64,000 bases of DNA, from positions 41,321-105,320 of the forward strand of contig JAFYAQ010000030.1 of the NCBI GenBank assembly GCA_017540645.1, given 5' to 3'. The translations under genes were made by a program, and so were the position numbers. The DNA comes from Oscillospiraceae bacterium (lineage in GTDB: Bacteria; Bacillota; Clostridia; Oscillospirales; Oscillospiraceae). Below are positions 33,154-42,229 of the stretch, in pieces; the first letter of the stretch is position 1; the number at the start of each line of letters is the position of its first letter. Below the pieces are notes generated by a model, which ran no database searches, was not told where the DNA came from, and saw nothing but the letters and a program-made list of their open reading frames with translations.

Positions 33154-34221
33154 ATGAAAAAGCTTCTGAAGGTTTTCGGCTGCCTGCTGCTGTGCCTGGT
33201 GCTGGTGGCCGGGGCGGGGATCGCCTATCTCTCGCTGACGGAATACAAACCCGCGGACGTTGAGCCTGCGGCGGTCAGCCATGGAGCCGGCACCACTACC
33301 TACGCCCATCTTTCGGAGGGCCAAAGCGTCTCGGTCCTGAACTGGAACATCGGCTACGGAGCCCTGGGCGCGGAAGCGGACTTTTTCATGGATGGGGGAA
33401 AGAGCGTCCGGGGCAAGGATCTCCCCACCGTGACCAAATATCTGAACGACATCTGGAATACCGTCCATCTGCGGGAAGAGCCCTATGACTTTGTCCTGTA
33501 CCAGGAGGTAGATCAGGACGCCGCCCGCTCCTGCGGGCTGGACGAGCGTATCCTGCTCTCCCCCTCGGGCACCTGGTCCTATGCCCCCAACTATGAGACC
33601 GCCTTTGTGCCCTATCCCATGCCCCCTCTGGGCCGGGTCCATTCCGGTCTGATGACGGATACCTCCTCGTACCAGATCGAAGAGGCCCTGCGCGTCGCCC
33701 TCCCCTGCCCCTTCTCCTGGCCCCTGCGGACGGTGAATCTCAAGCGCTGCCTGCTGGTGACCTATCTCCCCATCGAGGGCAGCGACAAGAAGCTTTCCCT
33801 GGTGAACCTGCATCTGGAGGCCTATTCCAGCGAGGATGGCCGGGACGCGCAGATGCGACAGCTCAGCCGGTTTCTGGAGAGCGAGTATCAAAAGGGAAAC
33901 TATGTGATCGCGGGCGGAGACTTCAACCAGGTGTTTCCGGACACAACAGAGCGCTATCCCATCACCACGGCGGAGCTCTGGGAGCCGGGCGTGCTGTCCC
34001 TGAACGATCTGCCGGAGGGGTTCCGGTTCGTTTGGGACGCGGAGACCCCCAGCTGCCGCCTGCTGAACGCCCCCTACGACCCCAAGACCACCCAGCACTA
34101 TGTGATCGACGGCTTCATCCTCTCCCCCAATGTGGTGCTGGAGAGTGTGGAGACGCTGGACCAGGGCTTTGCGTCCTCCGACCACAACCCGGTGGAGCTG
34201 CATGTGCGGCTGGGAGCGTAA
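33154..34221 (+). CDS. Endonuclease/exonuclease/phosphatase family protein, membrane-anchored
   Basis: 355 residues with an N-terminal membrane anchor (about 4-28) and an extracellular EEP fold. The metal and catalytic signatures are SVLNWNIGYGALG, LYQEVDQDA, VNLHLEAYS, AGGDFNQVF and the C-terminal SSDHNPVELHV. Such proteins cleave phosphodiesters in nucleic acids, lipids or other substrates; the substrate cannot be told. It starts one base after psuG with GAGGAG overlapping the psuG end, so it is co-transcribed with pseudouridine catabolism. An external nuclease that releases nucleosides would make sense there, but that is inference. Confidence 0.87.
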   Translation: MKKLLKVFGCLLLCLVLVAGAGIAYLSLTEYKPADVEPAAVSHGAGTTTYAHLSEGQSVSVLNWNIGYGALGAEADFFMDGGKSVRGKDLPTVTKYLNDIWNTVHLREEPYDFVLYQEVDQDAARSCGLDERILLSPSGTWSYAPNYETAFVPYPMPPLGRVHSGLMTDTSSYQIEEALRVALPCPFSWPLRTVNLKRCLLVTYLPIEGSDKKLSLVNLHLEAYSSEDGRDAQMRQLSRFLESEYQKGNYVIAGGDFNQVFPDTTERYPITTAELWEPGVLSLNDLPEGFRFVWDAETPSCRLLNAPYDPKTTQHYVIDGFILSPNVVLESVETLDQGFASSDHNPVELHVRLGA

Positions 34222-34269
34222 TACCCGATAACACCCCAGTCCGGCAACAATCCGTCTTTGGGCATGGCA

Positions 34270-34321
34270 AAGCTCCCCTTTTGTCCGACAGAGTTTTCTC
34301 TGTCCGGCAAAAGGGGAGCTT
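34270..34321. terminator. Large bidirectional terminator
   Basis: AAGCTCCCCTTTTG...CGACAGAG pairs with CTCTGTC...CAAAAGGGGAGCTT around TTTT, about 24 pairs with few mismatches, between the convergent EEP and argS genes. Confidence 0.85.
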
Positions 34322-34342
34322 GCTTCATTTCCTTCTCTTGTT

Positions 34343-36001
34343 TTACATACTCTCGGGAGCGGAGACGCCGATCAGCCCCAGGGCGTTTTTCAGCGTGACC
34401 ATGGTGGCCCGCACCAGGCCCAGCCGCTCGTTGGTCAGCGCCGGGTCCTCCGCCAGGATGACTCTGGTGGAGTTATAATAGCTGTGGAAGGTGCGCACCA
34501 GGGAGAGGATATAATCCGTCATCTTGTTCGGCTTGCGGTTGGCAGCGTCCTCCGCCACTTCGCCGGGGAATTCGCCGATCTTCTTCAGCAGCAGAAGCTC
34601 CTTTTCATCGGTCAGCCGGTCATAGCTTTCCACCGGGTGGAACTCCGGCACATTGGGGTTGCGCAGGATGGAACACATCCGGGAGTAGGCGTACTGGGCA
34701 TAGTACACCGGGTTGTTGTTGTCCTTGCTCCGGGCCAGCTTCAGATCCAGATCCATGTGGGTGGACACGTCCTTGCTGGCAAAGAACCAGCGGGCGGCGT
34801 CGACGCCGATATCGGCGCAAAGCTCCCGGATGGTGATGGCGTTGCCGGTGCGCTTGGACATCTTCACCTCCACGCCGTCTTGTACCAAGCGGACCATCTG
34901 GATCAGGTCAACGCTGAGCGTGTCCTTGGGATAGCCGAGAGCCGTCAGCGCCGCCTGCATGCGGATCACATAGGAGTGATGGTCCGCGCCCCAGAGATCC
35001 ACCAGCTTGGGGTAGCCCCGCTCCACCTTATGGACATGATTGGCGATATCCGGGGTCAGATAGCTGAGCGTACCGTCGGACTTGCGGAGCACCCGGTCCT
35101 TGTCGTCGCCGTAGTCGGTGCTCCTGAACCACAGGGCGCCGTCCTTTTCATAGGTCAGGCCCTTCTTTTCCATGGTGTCCAGACAGGCGCGGATGCGCTC
35201 CTTGTCATTGGCGTAGAACAGGGTCTCGTGCATCCAGGACTGGATCGCCACCCGGTAAAGCTGCAGATCCCGGTCGATCTTTTCCAGCTCCCGCTTTTTG
35301 CCCTCGTCCATAAAATAGCGCAGCCGCTCCCCGGGGTCCGCCGTCAGCCAGCGATCCCCGTCCTTTTCGGCGATCTTCTCGGCGATCTGGCGGACATCCT
35401 CCGCATGGTAGCCGTCCTCCGGCAGCGGGTAGTCCTGCCCGAAATACTGGAAATAGCGGGCGGTCAGACTCTCGCCCAGCTTGACGATCTGGTTGCCGGC
35501 GTCGTTCACATAGTATTCCCGCAGCACGTCATAGCCGCTGAACTCCATCATGCGGCAGATGCAGTCGCCCCAGGCGGCGTTCCGGGCGTGTCCGCAGTGC
35601 AGATCGCCGGTGGGGTTGGCCGAGACCCACTCCACCAGTACCTTTTTGCCCCGGCCGGAGTCGTTGCGCCCGTAGTCGTCCCCCTGGGACAGCACCTGGG
35701 CAATCAGAGAGGTCAGGGACGCCTGCTTGAGCCGGAAATTGATAAAGCCCGGTCTGACGACGGTGATCGTCTCCGCCTCCGGGAGGGATTCCCGCAAGCG
35801 CTGGGCAAGGCTCTCCCCGATCTCCATGGGGCTTTTATGCAGCACCCGGGCCAGCTTCATGGCCGCGCTTGTGGCATAGTCCCCCAGCTTTGTATCTTTG
35901 GGCGTTTCGACCACCACGATCCCCTCCTCCGGCTCCACACCGAAGGAATCGCGGATCGCCAGCGTGACCGCGCGATAGATTCTCTCTTCCAGATCTCCCA
36001 T
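34343..36001 (-). CDS. argS: Arginyl-tRNA synthetase
   Basis: 552-residue class I synthetase charging tRNA-Arg. The N-terminal Add1 domain (about 1-100) is followed by the HIGH-type motif in ANPTGDLHCGHARNAAWGD, where the second residue is Cys, a KMSKRTGNAIT loop and a C-terminal DALR anticodon domain (YYNSTRVILAEDPALTNERL). A GGAGGT site precedes the ATG at 36001. It diverges from a tRNA-Arg(ACG) gene whose promoter is only about 100 bases away, so enzyme and one of its substrates share a control region. No T-box leader is seen. Confidence 0.97.
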   Translation of the reverse strand: MGDLEERIYRAVTLAIRDSFGVEPEEGIVVVETPKDTKLGDYATSAAMKLARVLHKSPMEIGESLAQRLRESLPEAETITVVRPGFINFRLKQASLTSLIAQVLSQGDDYGRNDSGRGKKVLVEWVSANPTGDLHCGHARNAAWGDCICRMMEFSGYDVLREYYVNDAGNQIVKLGESLTARYFQYFGQDYPLPEDGYHAEDVRQIAEKIAEKDGDRWLTADPGERLRYFMDEGKKRELEKIDRDLQLYRVAIQSWMHETLFYANDKERIRACLDTMEKKGLTYEKDGALWFRSTDYGDDKDRVLRKSDGTLSYLTPDIANHVHKVERGYPKLVDLWGADHHSYVIRMQAALTALGYPKDTLSVDLIQMVRLVQDGVEVKMSKRTGNAITIRELCADIGVDAARWFFASKDVSTHMDLDLKLARSKDNNNPVYYAQYAYSRMCSILRNPNVPEFHPVESYDRLTDEKELLLLKKIGEFPGEVAEDAANRKPNKMTDYILSLVRTFHSYYNSTRVILAEDPALTNERLGLVRATMVTLKNALGLIGVSAPESM

Positions 36002-36123
36002 GCAGGGTGTACCTCCATTGTTCTATAGCAATTTAACGTTGTAACTATATCATAATTGCCAAAAACTTCAAGAGGTCATTCGGGGGTGGAAAAAAGAATT
36101 CCTGCATTTTTTGAAAAAAACTA

Positions 36124-36152
36124 TTGCTTTTCTCTAAAATGCGTGGTATATT
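36124..36152 (+). promoter_or_regulatory. Probable tRNA-Arg promoter
   Basis: TTGCTT (36124-36129), 17-base spacer, TATATT (36147-36152), 19 bases before the tRNA. On the other strand TTGAAG with 16 bases to TATAGT serves argS. Confidence 0.55.
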
Positions 36153-36171
36153 ATCTGAGCGCTCAAGAAAT

Positions 36172-36248
36172 GCGCCTTTAGCTCAGCTGGATAGAGTGTC
36201 TGGCTACGGACCAGAAGGTCGGGGGTTCGAATCCCTCAAGGCGTGCCA
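36172..36248 (+). tRNA. tRNA-Arg (anticodon ACG)
   Basis: Cloverleaf of 74 bases plus an encoded CCA. The acceptor GCGCCTT pairs with AAGGCGT, the anticodon loop is CTACGGA (anticodon ACG) on a TCTGG/CCAGA stem, and the T-arm is GGGGGTTCGAATCCCTC. The first A of the anticodon would be read as inosine to decode CGU/CGC/CGA. Confidence 0.96.
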
Positions 36249-36285
36249 AAATACGGAGATCACCTTTGGGTGGTCTCCGTATTTT
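36248..36285 (+). terminator. Terminator after tRNA-Arg
   Basis: AAAATACGGAG pairs with CTCCGTATTTT, with inner ACC/GGT pairing, ending in a T-run. Confidence 0.8.
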
Positions 36286-36373
36286 CATACCCAAAGGGGA
36301 TTCGAACCCGAGGGCACTTGGCAAGGCGCCGGGGGGCGCCTTGCAACCCGAGGTGGCCCGCCCCGCAGGGCGG

Positions 36374-36394
36374 GTCGAATCCCTCAAGGCGTGC
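36374..36394 (+). repeat. 21-base copy of the tRNA-Arg 3' end (att-like)
   Basis: TCGAATCCCTCAAGGCGTGCC is identical to tRNA positions 36227-36247. The copies are 147 bases apart. The interval also contains a T-arm-like sequence in reverse orientation (36296-36310) and two G/C-rich hairpins. This is the pattern left by integration at the 3' end of a tRNA gene. Confidence 0.7.
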
Positions 36395-36429
36395 CGGAGA
36401 AGATCATCTATCCTTTCCGGTACAGCCGT

Positions 36430-36885
36430 TTAATTGGACTCCTTCCGCTCCGAAGGTCGGCGGACTGCCGTCTTCGCACTGGCCCGGCCGTTACTTATTT
36501 CATTCTTGACAGACAGGGCGTTTTGTAGTATATCGGTGATAAAGAGGCTATCTCCGCTGCTGCCGGCCCTGTTTGTGCTCAGGTGTCTGCCAGCAGTTTT
36601 GGAGGTAGGCTCTTCTGCTATTACAACATCGTGAGCATACAAGCGTTGGGATGTTGGATCGCGTTGCAGCATGGCAGCCATAGAAACTCTTGCGACACCG
36701 GTGCTCCCGTCAGACGGGCTAAATCCGGTTTTGATGTTCGCAGGGGCTTCTTCCATTATGTAAGTAGAGGTTCCTTCCCCGCCATAGTGAATCCTTGCTT
36801 TATTTTCGCCGCCTGCTTTTTTCCCGCGGACGGTTGTGTTGGAATAAAAAGCATGATAAAATCCAATATTATGAAATGCACGTAT
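36430..36885 (-). pseudogene. Broken fragment of a large mobile-element protein
   Basis: An open stretch of 151 codons runs from just after an in-frame TGA (36886-36888) to a TAA at 36430. The first ATG (36756) lies in its middle and has no ribosome site, yet the codons before it read as protein (GFYHAFYSNTTVRGK, HYGGEGTSTYIMEEAPANI). Together with VSMAAMLQRDPTSQRLYAHDVV, the text recalls C-terminal parts of very large polyvalent or MuF-type proteins of clostridial conjugative elements and prophages; that match is from memory. GC is lower than in neighbouring genes. It is a decayed remnant beside the tRNA repeat. Confidence 0.6.
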
Positions 36886-36914
36886 TCAACAGCAGTTAAT
36901 GACAGGGACGGATT

Positions 36915-38372
36915 ATGAGCACAAATGGGCAAAAGAAAAATTCGGAACAGATCAACTTCCGAAAAATAATGCTCCTCACCCTTGCGGTATATGTTTTTCT
37001 GGTCCTGAGCTTCTACTTTCTCGCGGGGGATCAGCTCCGGCTGCGCGTTTCCCGCGGAAGCATAGAGATGCCGGAGGCAGACATCGGCGCGGCGGAGCTT
37101 TCGGAAGGCGTGGTCGTTGAGCAGCTGTTCCAGGCGCCGATCCAGCGTCTGGAGAGCGTGAGCGTGAAATGGGGGACGAACTATCGCCGGAATGCCGGCG
37201 CTGTCACCATGGAGCTGCTGCGGCCATCCGACGGCACGGTGCTGATGCAGGAGACCTTTGACGCCGCGCGGATCGCGGAGGGGCAGGTCCTTACCATATC
37301 CGCAGCGGAGCCGATCGAGACGGTTTGCGATGTCCCTCTGATCCTCCGTCTGCAGGGAGATTCCGCCGCGGGGAGTGCTGTCACTCCTCTTGTCAGTTCA
37401 CAGGAAACGCGAGACGGTTTCTCACTTCTTGTCAACGGCGAAGCCGTTCCCGGCATCCTTTGCTTTTCCGCGGACGGACAGGATTATATCTGGACCGGTC
37501 TGCACTACTGGAAGTTTGCCTCGGCCTTCGGCGCGGCGATCCTGATTTGCTTTTTCTTTGTATGGTACCGATGGAAGAACGGAAAGCGCAGCTATATCAT
37601 CCAGGCGCTGATCGCCGTGAAAAAGTACCGCTTTCTCATCCGGCAGCTGGTGGGCCGGGATTTTCGGACCAAGTACAAGCGCTCGGTGCTGGGTGTATTC
37701 TGGAGCTTCCTCAATCCCCTGCTGATGATGCTGGTACAGTACTTTGTGTTTTCCACCATTTTCAAAAGCAGCATTCCCAACTTCCCCGCCTATCTGATCA
37801 TCGGCACGATCATGTTCAATTTCTTTTCCGAGTCCTGCGGTATGACTTTGACCTCCATCCTGGGGAACGCGTCTTTGATCACAAAGGTATATATGCCGAA
37901 ATATATCTACCCTCTGACCCGGACCATGTCCTCCGTGGTGAATCTGGTCATCTCTCTGATCCCCATGATCCTTGTCTGCCTGATCACCGGGGTGCAATTC
38001 AAAGGCGCGGCCATCTTGTCCCTGTTCTTCTTTGTCTGTCTCATCATTTTCAGCCTCGGCATGGGATTGCTGCTGGCCACATCCATGGTGTTCTTCCGGG
38101 ATACCCAGTTTCTCTGGGGCGTCCTCAATATGATGTGGATGTATATCACGCCCATCTTCTATCCGGAAACAATCCTGTCCGGCCCGTTTATGGTCGTTTT
38201 GAAGCTCAACCCCCTCTATCATTTTCTGAAGAGTATAAGGATGTGCATTCTGGACGGGCTCTCCCCTGAGCCGGTGGTATACTTTCGGTGTATGATGATC
38301 GCGCTCGGGATGCTGCTGGCGGGGGTCTTTGTGTTTCGAAAGAATCAGGACAAGTTTGTGCTGTATTTGTGA
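36915..38372 (+). CDS. ABC-2 type polysaccharide export permease with extra N-terminal ectodomain
   Basis: 485 residues. The C-terminal part (about 230-485) is a TagG/Wzm-type permease: ELs such as RQLVGRDFRTKYKRSVLGVFWSFLNPL, MFNFFSESCGMTL and ITPIFYPETIL. Unusually it is preceded by a membrane segment (about 17-37), an outside domain of roughly 155 residues rich in beta-forming sequence, and a second membrane segment (about 196-216). Standard permeases of this family are about 260 residues. It pairs with the ATPase that follows to export a lipid-linked glycan. The ribosome site is weak. It is the first gene of the glycan cluster. Confidence 0.88.
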   Translation: MSTNGQKKNSEQINFRKIMLLTLAVYVFLVLSFYFLAGDQLRLRVSRGSIEMPEADIGAAELSEGVVVEQLFQAPIQRLESVSVKWGTNYRRNAGAVTMELLRPSDGTVLMQETFDAARIAEGQVLTISAAEPIETVCDVPLILRLQGDSAAGSAVTPLVSSQETRDGFSLLVNGEAVPGILCFSADGQDYIWTGLHYWKFASAFGAAILICFFFVWYRWKNGKRSYIIQALIAVKKYRFLIRQLVGRDFRTKYKRSVLGVFWSFLNPLLMMLVQYFVFSTIFKSSIPNFPAYLIIGTIMFNFFSESCGMTLTSILGNASLITKVYMPKYIYPLTRTMSSVVNLVISLIPMILVCLITGVQFKGAAILSLFFFVCLIIFSLGMGLLLATSMVFFRDTQFLWGVLNMMWMYITPIFYPETILSGPFMVVLKLNPLYHFLKSIRMCILDGLSPEPVVYFRCMMIALGMLLAGVFVFRKNQDKFVLYL

Positions 38373-38381
38373 GGAGATCTT

Positions 38382-39110
38382 ATGAGCAATCCGATGATCG
38401 AGGTCAACGATGTGACCATGCGCTTCCACATGAATACAGACAAGATCCTCTCCCTGAAAGAGTTCGTGACCCGAAAGCTCCGGGGCACGATCCGATATAC
38501 GGACTTCACCGCCCTGGAGCACGTGTCCTTTACGGTGGAGAAGGGGGAAACGCTGGGCCTGATCGGGAGAAACGGCGCAGGGAAAAGCACCATGCTGAAG
38601 GTCATCTCCGGTATCCTTGTGCCGACGGAAGGCCGCGTGGTCACGCATGGCAACGTGGTCCCCATGCTGGAGCTTGGCAGCGGCTTTGACATGGATCTGA
38701 CCGGGCGGGAGAACATCTTCCTCAACGGGGCGATCCTGGGCTACGGAGAGGATTTTCTGAAAGAGCGGTATGGCGATATCGTGGAATTCTCTGAGCTGGG
38801 TAAGTTTATCGACGTGCCGATCCGCAACTACTCCTCCGGTATGCTGGCAAGGCTGGCCTTCTCCGTGGCCAGTCTGGTGGAGCCGGAGATCCTGATCGTG
38901 GATGAGATCCTCTCCGTGGGCGATATCGGCTTTCAGGAAAAAAGCCGGGCACGGATGACGGAGCTGATGGGCGGAGGGACCACGGTATTGTTTGTGAGCC
39001 ATGACCTGAAACAGATCGAGACCATGTGCAGCCGGGCGCTTTGGCTGGATCATGGGAAGCTGCGGATGATCGGACCGGCGGATGAGGTATGCGCCGCCTA
39101 CAGAGAGTGA
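38382..39110 (+). CDS. ABC transporter ATPase for polysaccharide export (TagH/Wzt type)
   Basis: 242-residue ATPase. Walker A is [14 protein letters not shown], then the G-loop-like [25 protein letters not shown] typical of O-antigen and teichoic-acid exporters, the signature [14 protein letters not shown], Walker [13 protein letters not shown] and the switch [11 protein letters not shown]. It stops right after the core fold, lacking the C-terminal carbohydrate-binding domain of Wzt and the extension of TagH. GAGGAG precedes the ATG, nine bases after the permease. Confidence 0.94.
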   Translation: MSNPMIEVNDVTMRFHMNTDKILSLKEFVTRKLRGTIRYTDFTALEHVSFTVEKGETLGLIGRNGAGKSTMLKVISGILVPTEGRVVTHGNVVPMLELGSGFDMDLTGRENIFLNGAILGYGEDFLKERYGDIVEFSELGKFIDVPIRNYSSGMLARLAFSVASLVEPEILIVDEILSVGDIGFQEKSRARMTELMGGGTTVLFVSHDLKQIETMCSRALWLDHGKLRMIGPADEVCAAYRE

Positions 39111-39114
39111 GACT

Positions 39115-39945
39115 ATGGAGAACGTTCAGGATCAACGGCCGGTAACGGTGGTGATGAGCGTCCGCGACGGGGAAAAAACGCTGGACGCGGCGATCTCATC
39201 CGTTTTGAATCAAAGCTATCCGGACTTTCAGCTGATCATCTGCGACGACGCATCCAGTGACGGCACTTGGGAGATCTTGCGAAACTGGGAACGCCGGGAC
39301 GGAAGAGTTACCCTACTCCGCAATGAGGTAAACGCAGGCGCCGGCCCGTCCCGGAACCGCTGCCTTGCCCTGGCCGGGGGACGATATACGGCGCTGATGG
39401 ACGCGGACGATGTCTCCATGCCGTCCAGATTGGCCGAGCAGGCCGCATTTCTGGAGGCGACGCCGGGCATAGACTTCGTGGGGACAAAAGGCGAATACTT
39501 CTGCCGGGAGCCGGGTGATCTGGGAAAATGCTACTGGTTTCTGTCCAGGCCGCAAAAAACCGATTTTTTGATGACTCTCCCCTTTGTCCACGCGTCCCTG
39601 ATGTTCCGGACGGAGGTGCTGCGGGCTCTGGGCGGATACCGGGACAGCCGGACGGTCAGGCGCTCCGAGGATTATGATCTTTTGATGCGCGCTTATGCCG
39701 CCGGTTTCCACGGCGCAAATCTTGCCGCGCCCCTGTACGGCATCCGATTGGATCCGGAGAGCTATCAGCGGAGAAAATACCGGTATCGGTTTACGGAGTG
39801 TCTGGTCAAATGGCGGGGGTTTTCGCGTATGGGATTGATGCCCCGAGGGATACCCTATGCGATAAAGCCTCTTTTCGTCGGGCTGATCCCCCATAAGATC
39901 CTGGAGGCAATGAAGGAGCGTTATTACAGCAAAGCGGGAGAATGA
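39115..39945 (+). CDS. Family 2 glycosyltransferase
   Basis: 276-residue GT-A enzyme. VTVVMSVRDGEKTLDAAISS and LIICDDASSDGTWEI form the nucleotide-binding start, TALMDADDVSMPSRL the metal-binding DxD, and RRSEDYDLLMR the catalytic-base region. The ATG at 39115 comes four bases after the ATPase stop. It probably adds one sugar to the repeat unit exported by the adjacent ABC system. A possible earlier start at 39082 lies inside the ATPase gene and is less likely. Confidence 0.9.
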   Translation: MENVQDQRPVTVVMSVRDGEKTLDAAISSVLNQSYPDFQLIICDDASSDGTWEILRNWERRDGRVTLLRNEVNAGAGPSRNRCLALAGGRYTALMDADDVSMPSRLAEQAAFLEATPGIDFVGTKGEYFCREPGDLGKCYWFLSRPQKTDFLMTLPFVHASLMFRTEVLRALGGYRDSRTVRRSEDYDLLMRAYAAGFHGANLAAPLYGIRLDPESYQRRKYRYRFTECLVKWRGFSRMGLMPRGIPYAIKPLFVGLIPHKILEAMKERYYSKAGE

Positions 39946-39948
39946 TCC

Positions 39949-42186
39949 ATGCAATTTGATTTTACAAAAGAACCCGGCCGTATTCTTACTGAACGGGGGC
40001 TGGACCACAGCGGCATGCCGCTGGTGAGCATCATCACCCCCTATTATAACGCCGGTGCGTACTTCCCCCAGACCTTCCGCTCCGTCATGAACCAGAGCTT
40101 CCCCTGGTTTGAGTGGATCATCGTAGACGATGGAAGTACAGACGCTGAAAGCATCTCGGTATTGCGGGAATACGCGGCGAAGGACGACCGCGTCCGGGTG
40201 TTCCGTCAGGAAAACGGCGGGCAGGCGTCGGCGCGGAATACGGGCATCCGGAATAGCGCCGCCGAAATCGTCGTTCCCCTGGATGCGGACGATTTGATCG
40301 CTCCCCCCTTTTTGGAAGAATTGTTCTACGCGCTGAAAACACACCCGGAAGCAGCCTGGGCCTACACCGACAGCGTGGGTTTCGGGGAGCAGGAATATCT
40401 ATGGAAGAAAAGCTTTTCGGCTCAGCGCATGAAAAGCGAAAATATACTGGTCTGTACCGCCGGCATTCGCAGGGAGTGGCTGGAACGGACAGGTGGATAT
40501 GCGGAATCCGCCCGGCATTTTGATGAGGACTGGCAGCTGTGGCTGCGGCTTCTGGCCTTGGGCGCAAGGCCTGTCCATCTGGGGGGATATCTGTTCTGGT
40601 ACCGAAGGCGTTCGACCGGAATGCAGCAGACCGTACAGGGGAGCAAAGAGCTTTCCGCGCTCTCCCAGGAAAAGATCCGCGAGGCGGCCAAGGAAGTCCG
40701 GGAGAGCGTCACGGCCATCGAATATCCGCGCAGCGCAATCGGCGGATATCACCCGCCGAAAGCCTCCAACTGGGAGCGGAAGGTTTTTTCAAAGCACGAA
40801 AAGCTGCATGTCCTCCTGCTGCTGCCGTGGATGGAGATGGGCGGCGCGGACCGCTTCAATCTGGAGCTCTGCGAAGGGCTGGACAAATCCCGGTTTGAGC
40901 TGGGCATCATCACCACCCAGCCCACGGAAAACAGCTGGCAGCAGCGCTTTGCCGAGCATGTGACGGATATTTTCAACCTGCCGGACTTCCTGGACATGGA
41001 AAACTGGGCGGAATTCATCATTTATTACATCCGTTCCCGTGAGGTGGACCTGCTCTTTGTAAGCAATTCCTACTACGGCTACTATCTGCTCCCCTGGCTG
41101 CGGAAGGAATTCCCGGATCTGGCTATCATGGATTACGTCCACATGGAGGAGTGGTACTGGCGCAGCGGCGGCTATGCCCGTACATCGGGTGCCATGGGAG
41201 AGATCCTGGAAAAGACCTGCGTCTGCAACGAGCGGACGAGACAGGTCCTGCTCCGGGATTTCGGCCGGTCCGCGGAGAGCGTGGAGACGCTGTATATCGG
41301 CGTGGACAGCGAAAAATACGACCCGGACCGGGTGCTGCCCGGTGCGGCGAAGGCAAGGCTGGGGATCACGGAGGACCGCCCCATGATCCTCTTCCCCTGC
41401 CGGCTACACCCACAGAAGCGGCCCTTCCTGATGCTGGAGATTGCAAAGGAACTGCGAAAGACGCTGCCGGAGGCAGCCTTTGCCGTGGTCGGCGACGGTC
41501 CGCAGCTGGAGGAGCTGCGCGCGAAGGTGAATCGAGACGGCCTGCAAAATACCGTCTTCTTTGCCGAGCGGCAGAGCGACATGCTGCCGTGGTACAGAGA
41601 CGCGGCGCTGACACTGATCTGCTCGCTGAAGGAGGGACTGGCGCTGACCGCCTGTGAATCCCTGTCCATGGGGGTACCGGTCATCACCTCGGACGTGGGC
41701 GGGCAGCGGGAGCTGATCGACGAGAGCGTGGGGCGCGTGCTGCCGCTGATGCAAAGCGAAGAAGTCGATCTGGACACCCGGGAGTTCCGCCCCGAGGAGA
41801 TCCGGCAATATGTGGATGCCATCACTTCCCTGCTGTCAGACGGGGATGCATATGGTACAATGTCTCTTGCCTGCCGGAGACGCATCGAAGAGAGCTTTTC
41901 CCTTCAGCGCATGATAGGTAAGCTGGAAAAAGCCTTTGAAAGCCTTGTCTCTGACCCCGTGGGCAGAGAATCGCGGCGGGCGACAGCACGAGAGCTGGGG
42001 CGATACCCTCAATTGATCGGTCAACTGTCCGCTCTTATGACGGAGATCGAGGGATATGAACAGGCTTATAAAAACGCATACAGCTCGGACACGAAAAACG
42101 AGCTGATGCGGATCGCAAATTCCAAGTGGGGTCGGCGTGCCATCCAACTGGCGTTCAAGCTGAAGCTCAACAAGCTGTTTCATTGA
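39949..42186 (+). CDS. Bifunctional GT2-GT4 glycosyltransferase fusion (copy 1)
   Basis: 745 residues with two catalytic modules. The N-terminal GT2 (about 20-240) has LVSIITPYYNAG, WIIVDDGSTD, VPLDADD and DEDWQLWLRL. The C-terminal GT4 (about 280-640) has a GGADRFNLELC donor loop, LFPCRLHPQKRP, VVGDGPQLEEL and the EGLALTACESLSMGVPVI catalytic stretch. A helical tail follows. It would add two sugars or build a disaccharide repeat. A paralogue with long near-identical DNA segments is encoded at 45508-47859. Its start is three bases after the GT2 gene. Confidence 0.9.
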   Translation: MQFDFTKEPGRILTERGLDHSGMPLVSIITPYYNAGAYFPQTFRSVMNQSFPWFEWIIVDDGSTDAESISVLREYAAKDDRVRVFRQENGGQASARNTGIRNSAAEIVVPLDADDLIAPPFLEELFYALKTHPEAAWAYTDSVGFGEQEYLWKKSFSAQRMKSENILVCTAGIRREWLERTGGYAESARHFDEDWQLWLRLLALGARPVHLGGYLFWYRRRSTGMQQTVQGSKELSALSQEKIREAAKEVRESVTAIEYPRSAIGGYHPPKASNWERKVFSKHEKLHVLLLLPWMEMGGADRFNLELCEGLDKSRFELGIITTQPTENSWQQRFAEHVTDIFNLPDFLDMENWAEFIIYYIRSREVDLLFVSNSYYGYYLLPWLRKEFPDLAIMDYVHMEEWYWRSGGYARTSGAMGEILEKTCVCNERTRQVLLRDFGRSAESVETLYIGVDSEKYDPDRVLPGAAKARLGITEDRPMILFPCRLHPQKRPFLMLEIAKELRKTLPEAAFAVVGDGPQLEELRAKVNRDGLQNTVFFAERQSDMLPWYRDAALTLICSLKEGLALTACESLSMGVPVITSDVGGQRELIDESVGRVLPLMQSEEVDLDTREFRPEEIRQYVDAITSLLSDGDAYGTMSLACRRRIEESFSLQRMIGKLEKAFESLVSDPVGRESRRATARELGRYPQLIGQLSALMTEIEGYEQAYKNAYSSDTKNELMRIANSKWGRRAIQLAFKLKLNKLFH

Positions 42187-42229
42187 CAGCCGGAGGATGT
42201 GGCGGTCGATCCGGACGGGAGGATTGGAT

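Noticed and set aside
36178..36387. Minus-strand frame containing LEGFEPPTFWSVARHSIQLS
   Set aside because: This is the well-known antisense translation of a tRNA gene, often mis-annotated as a protein.
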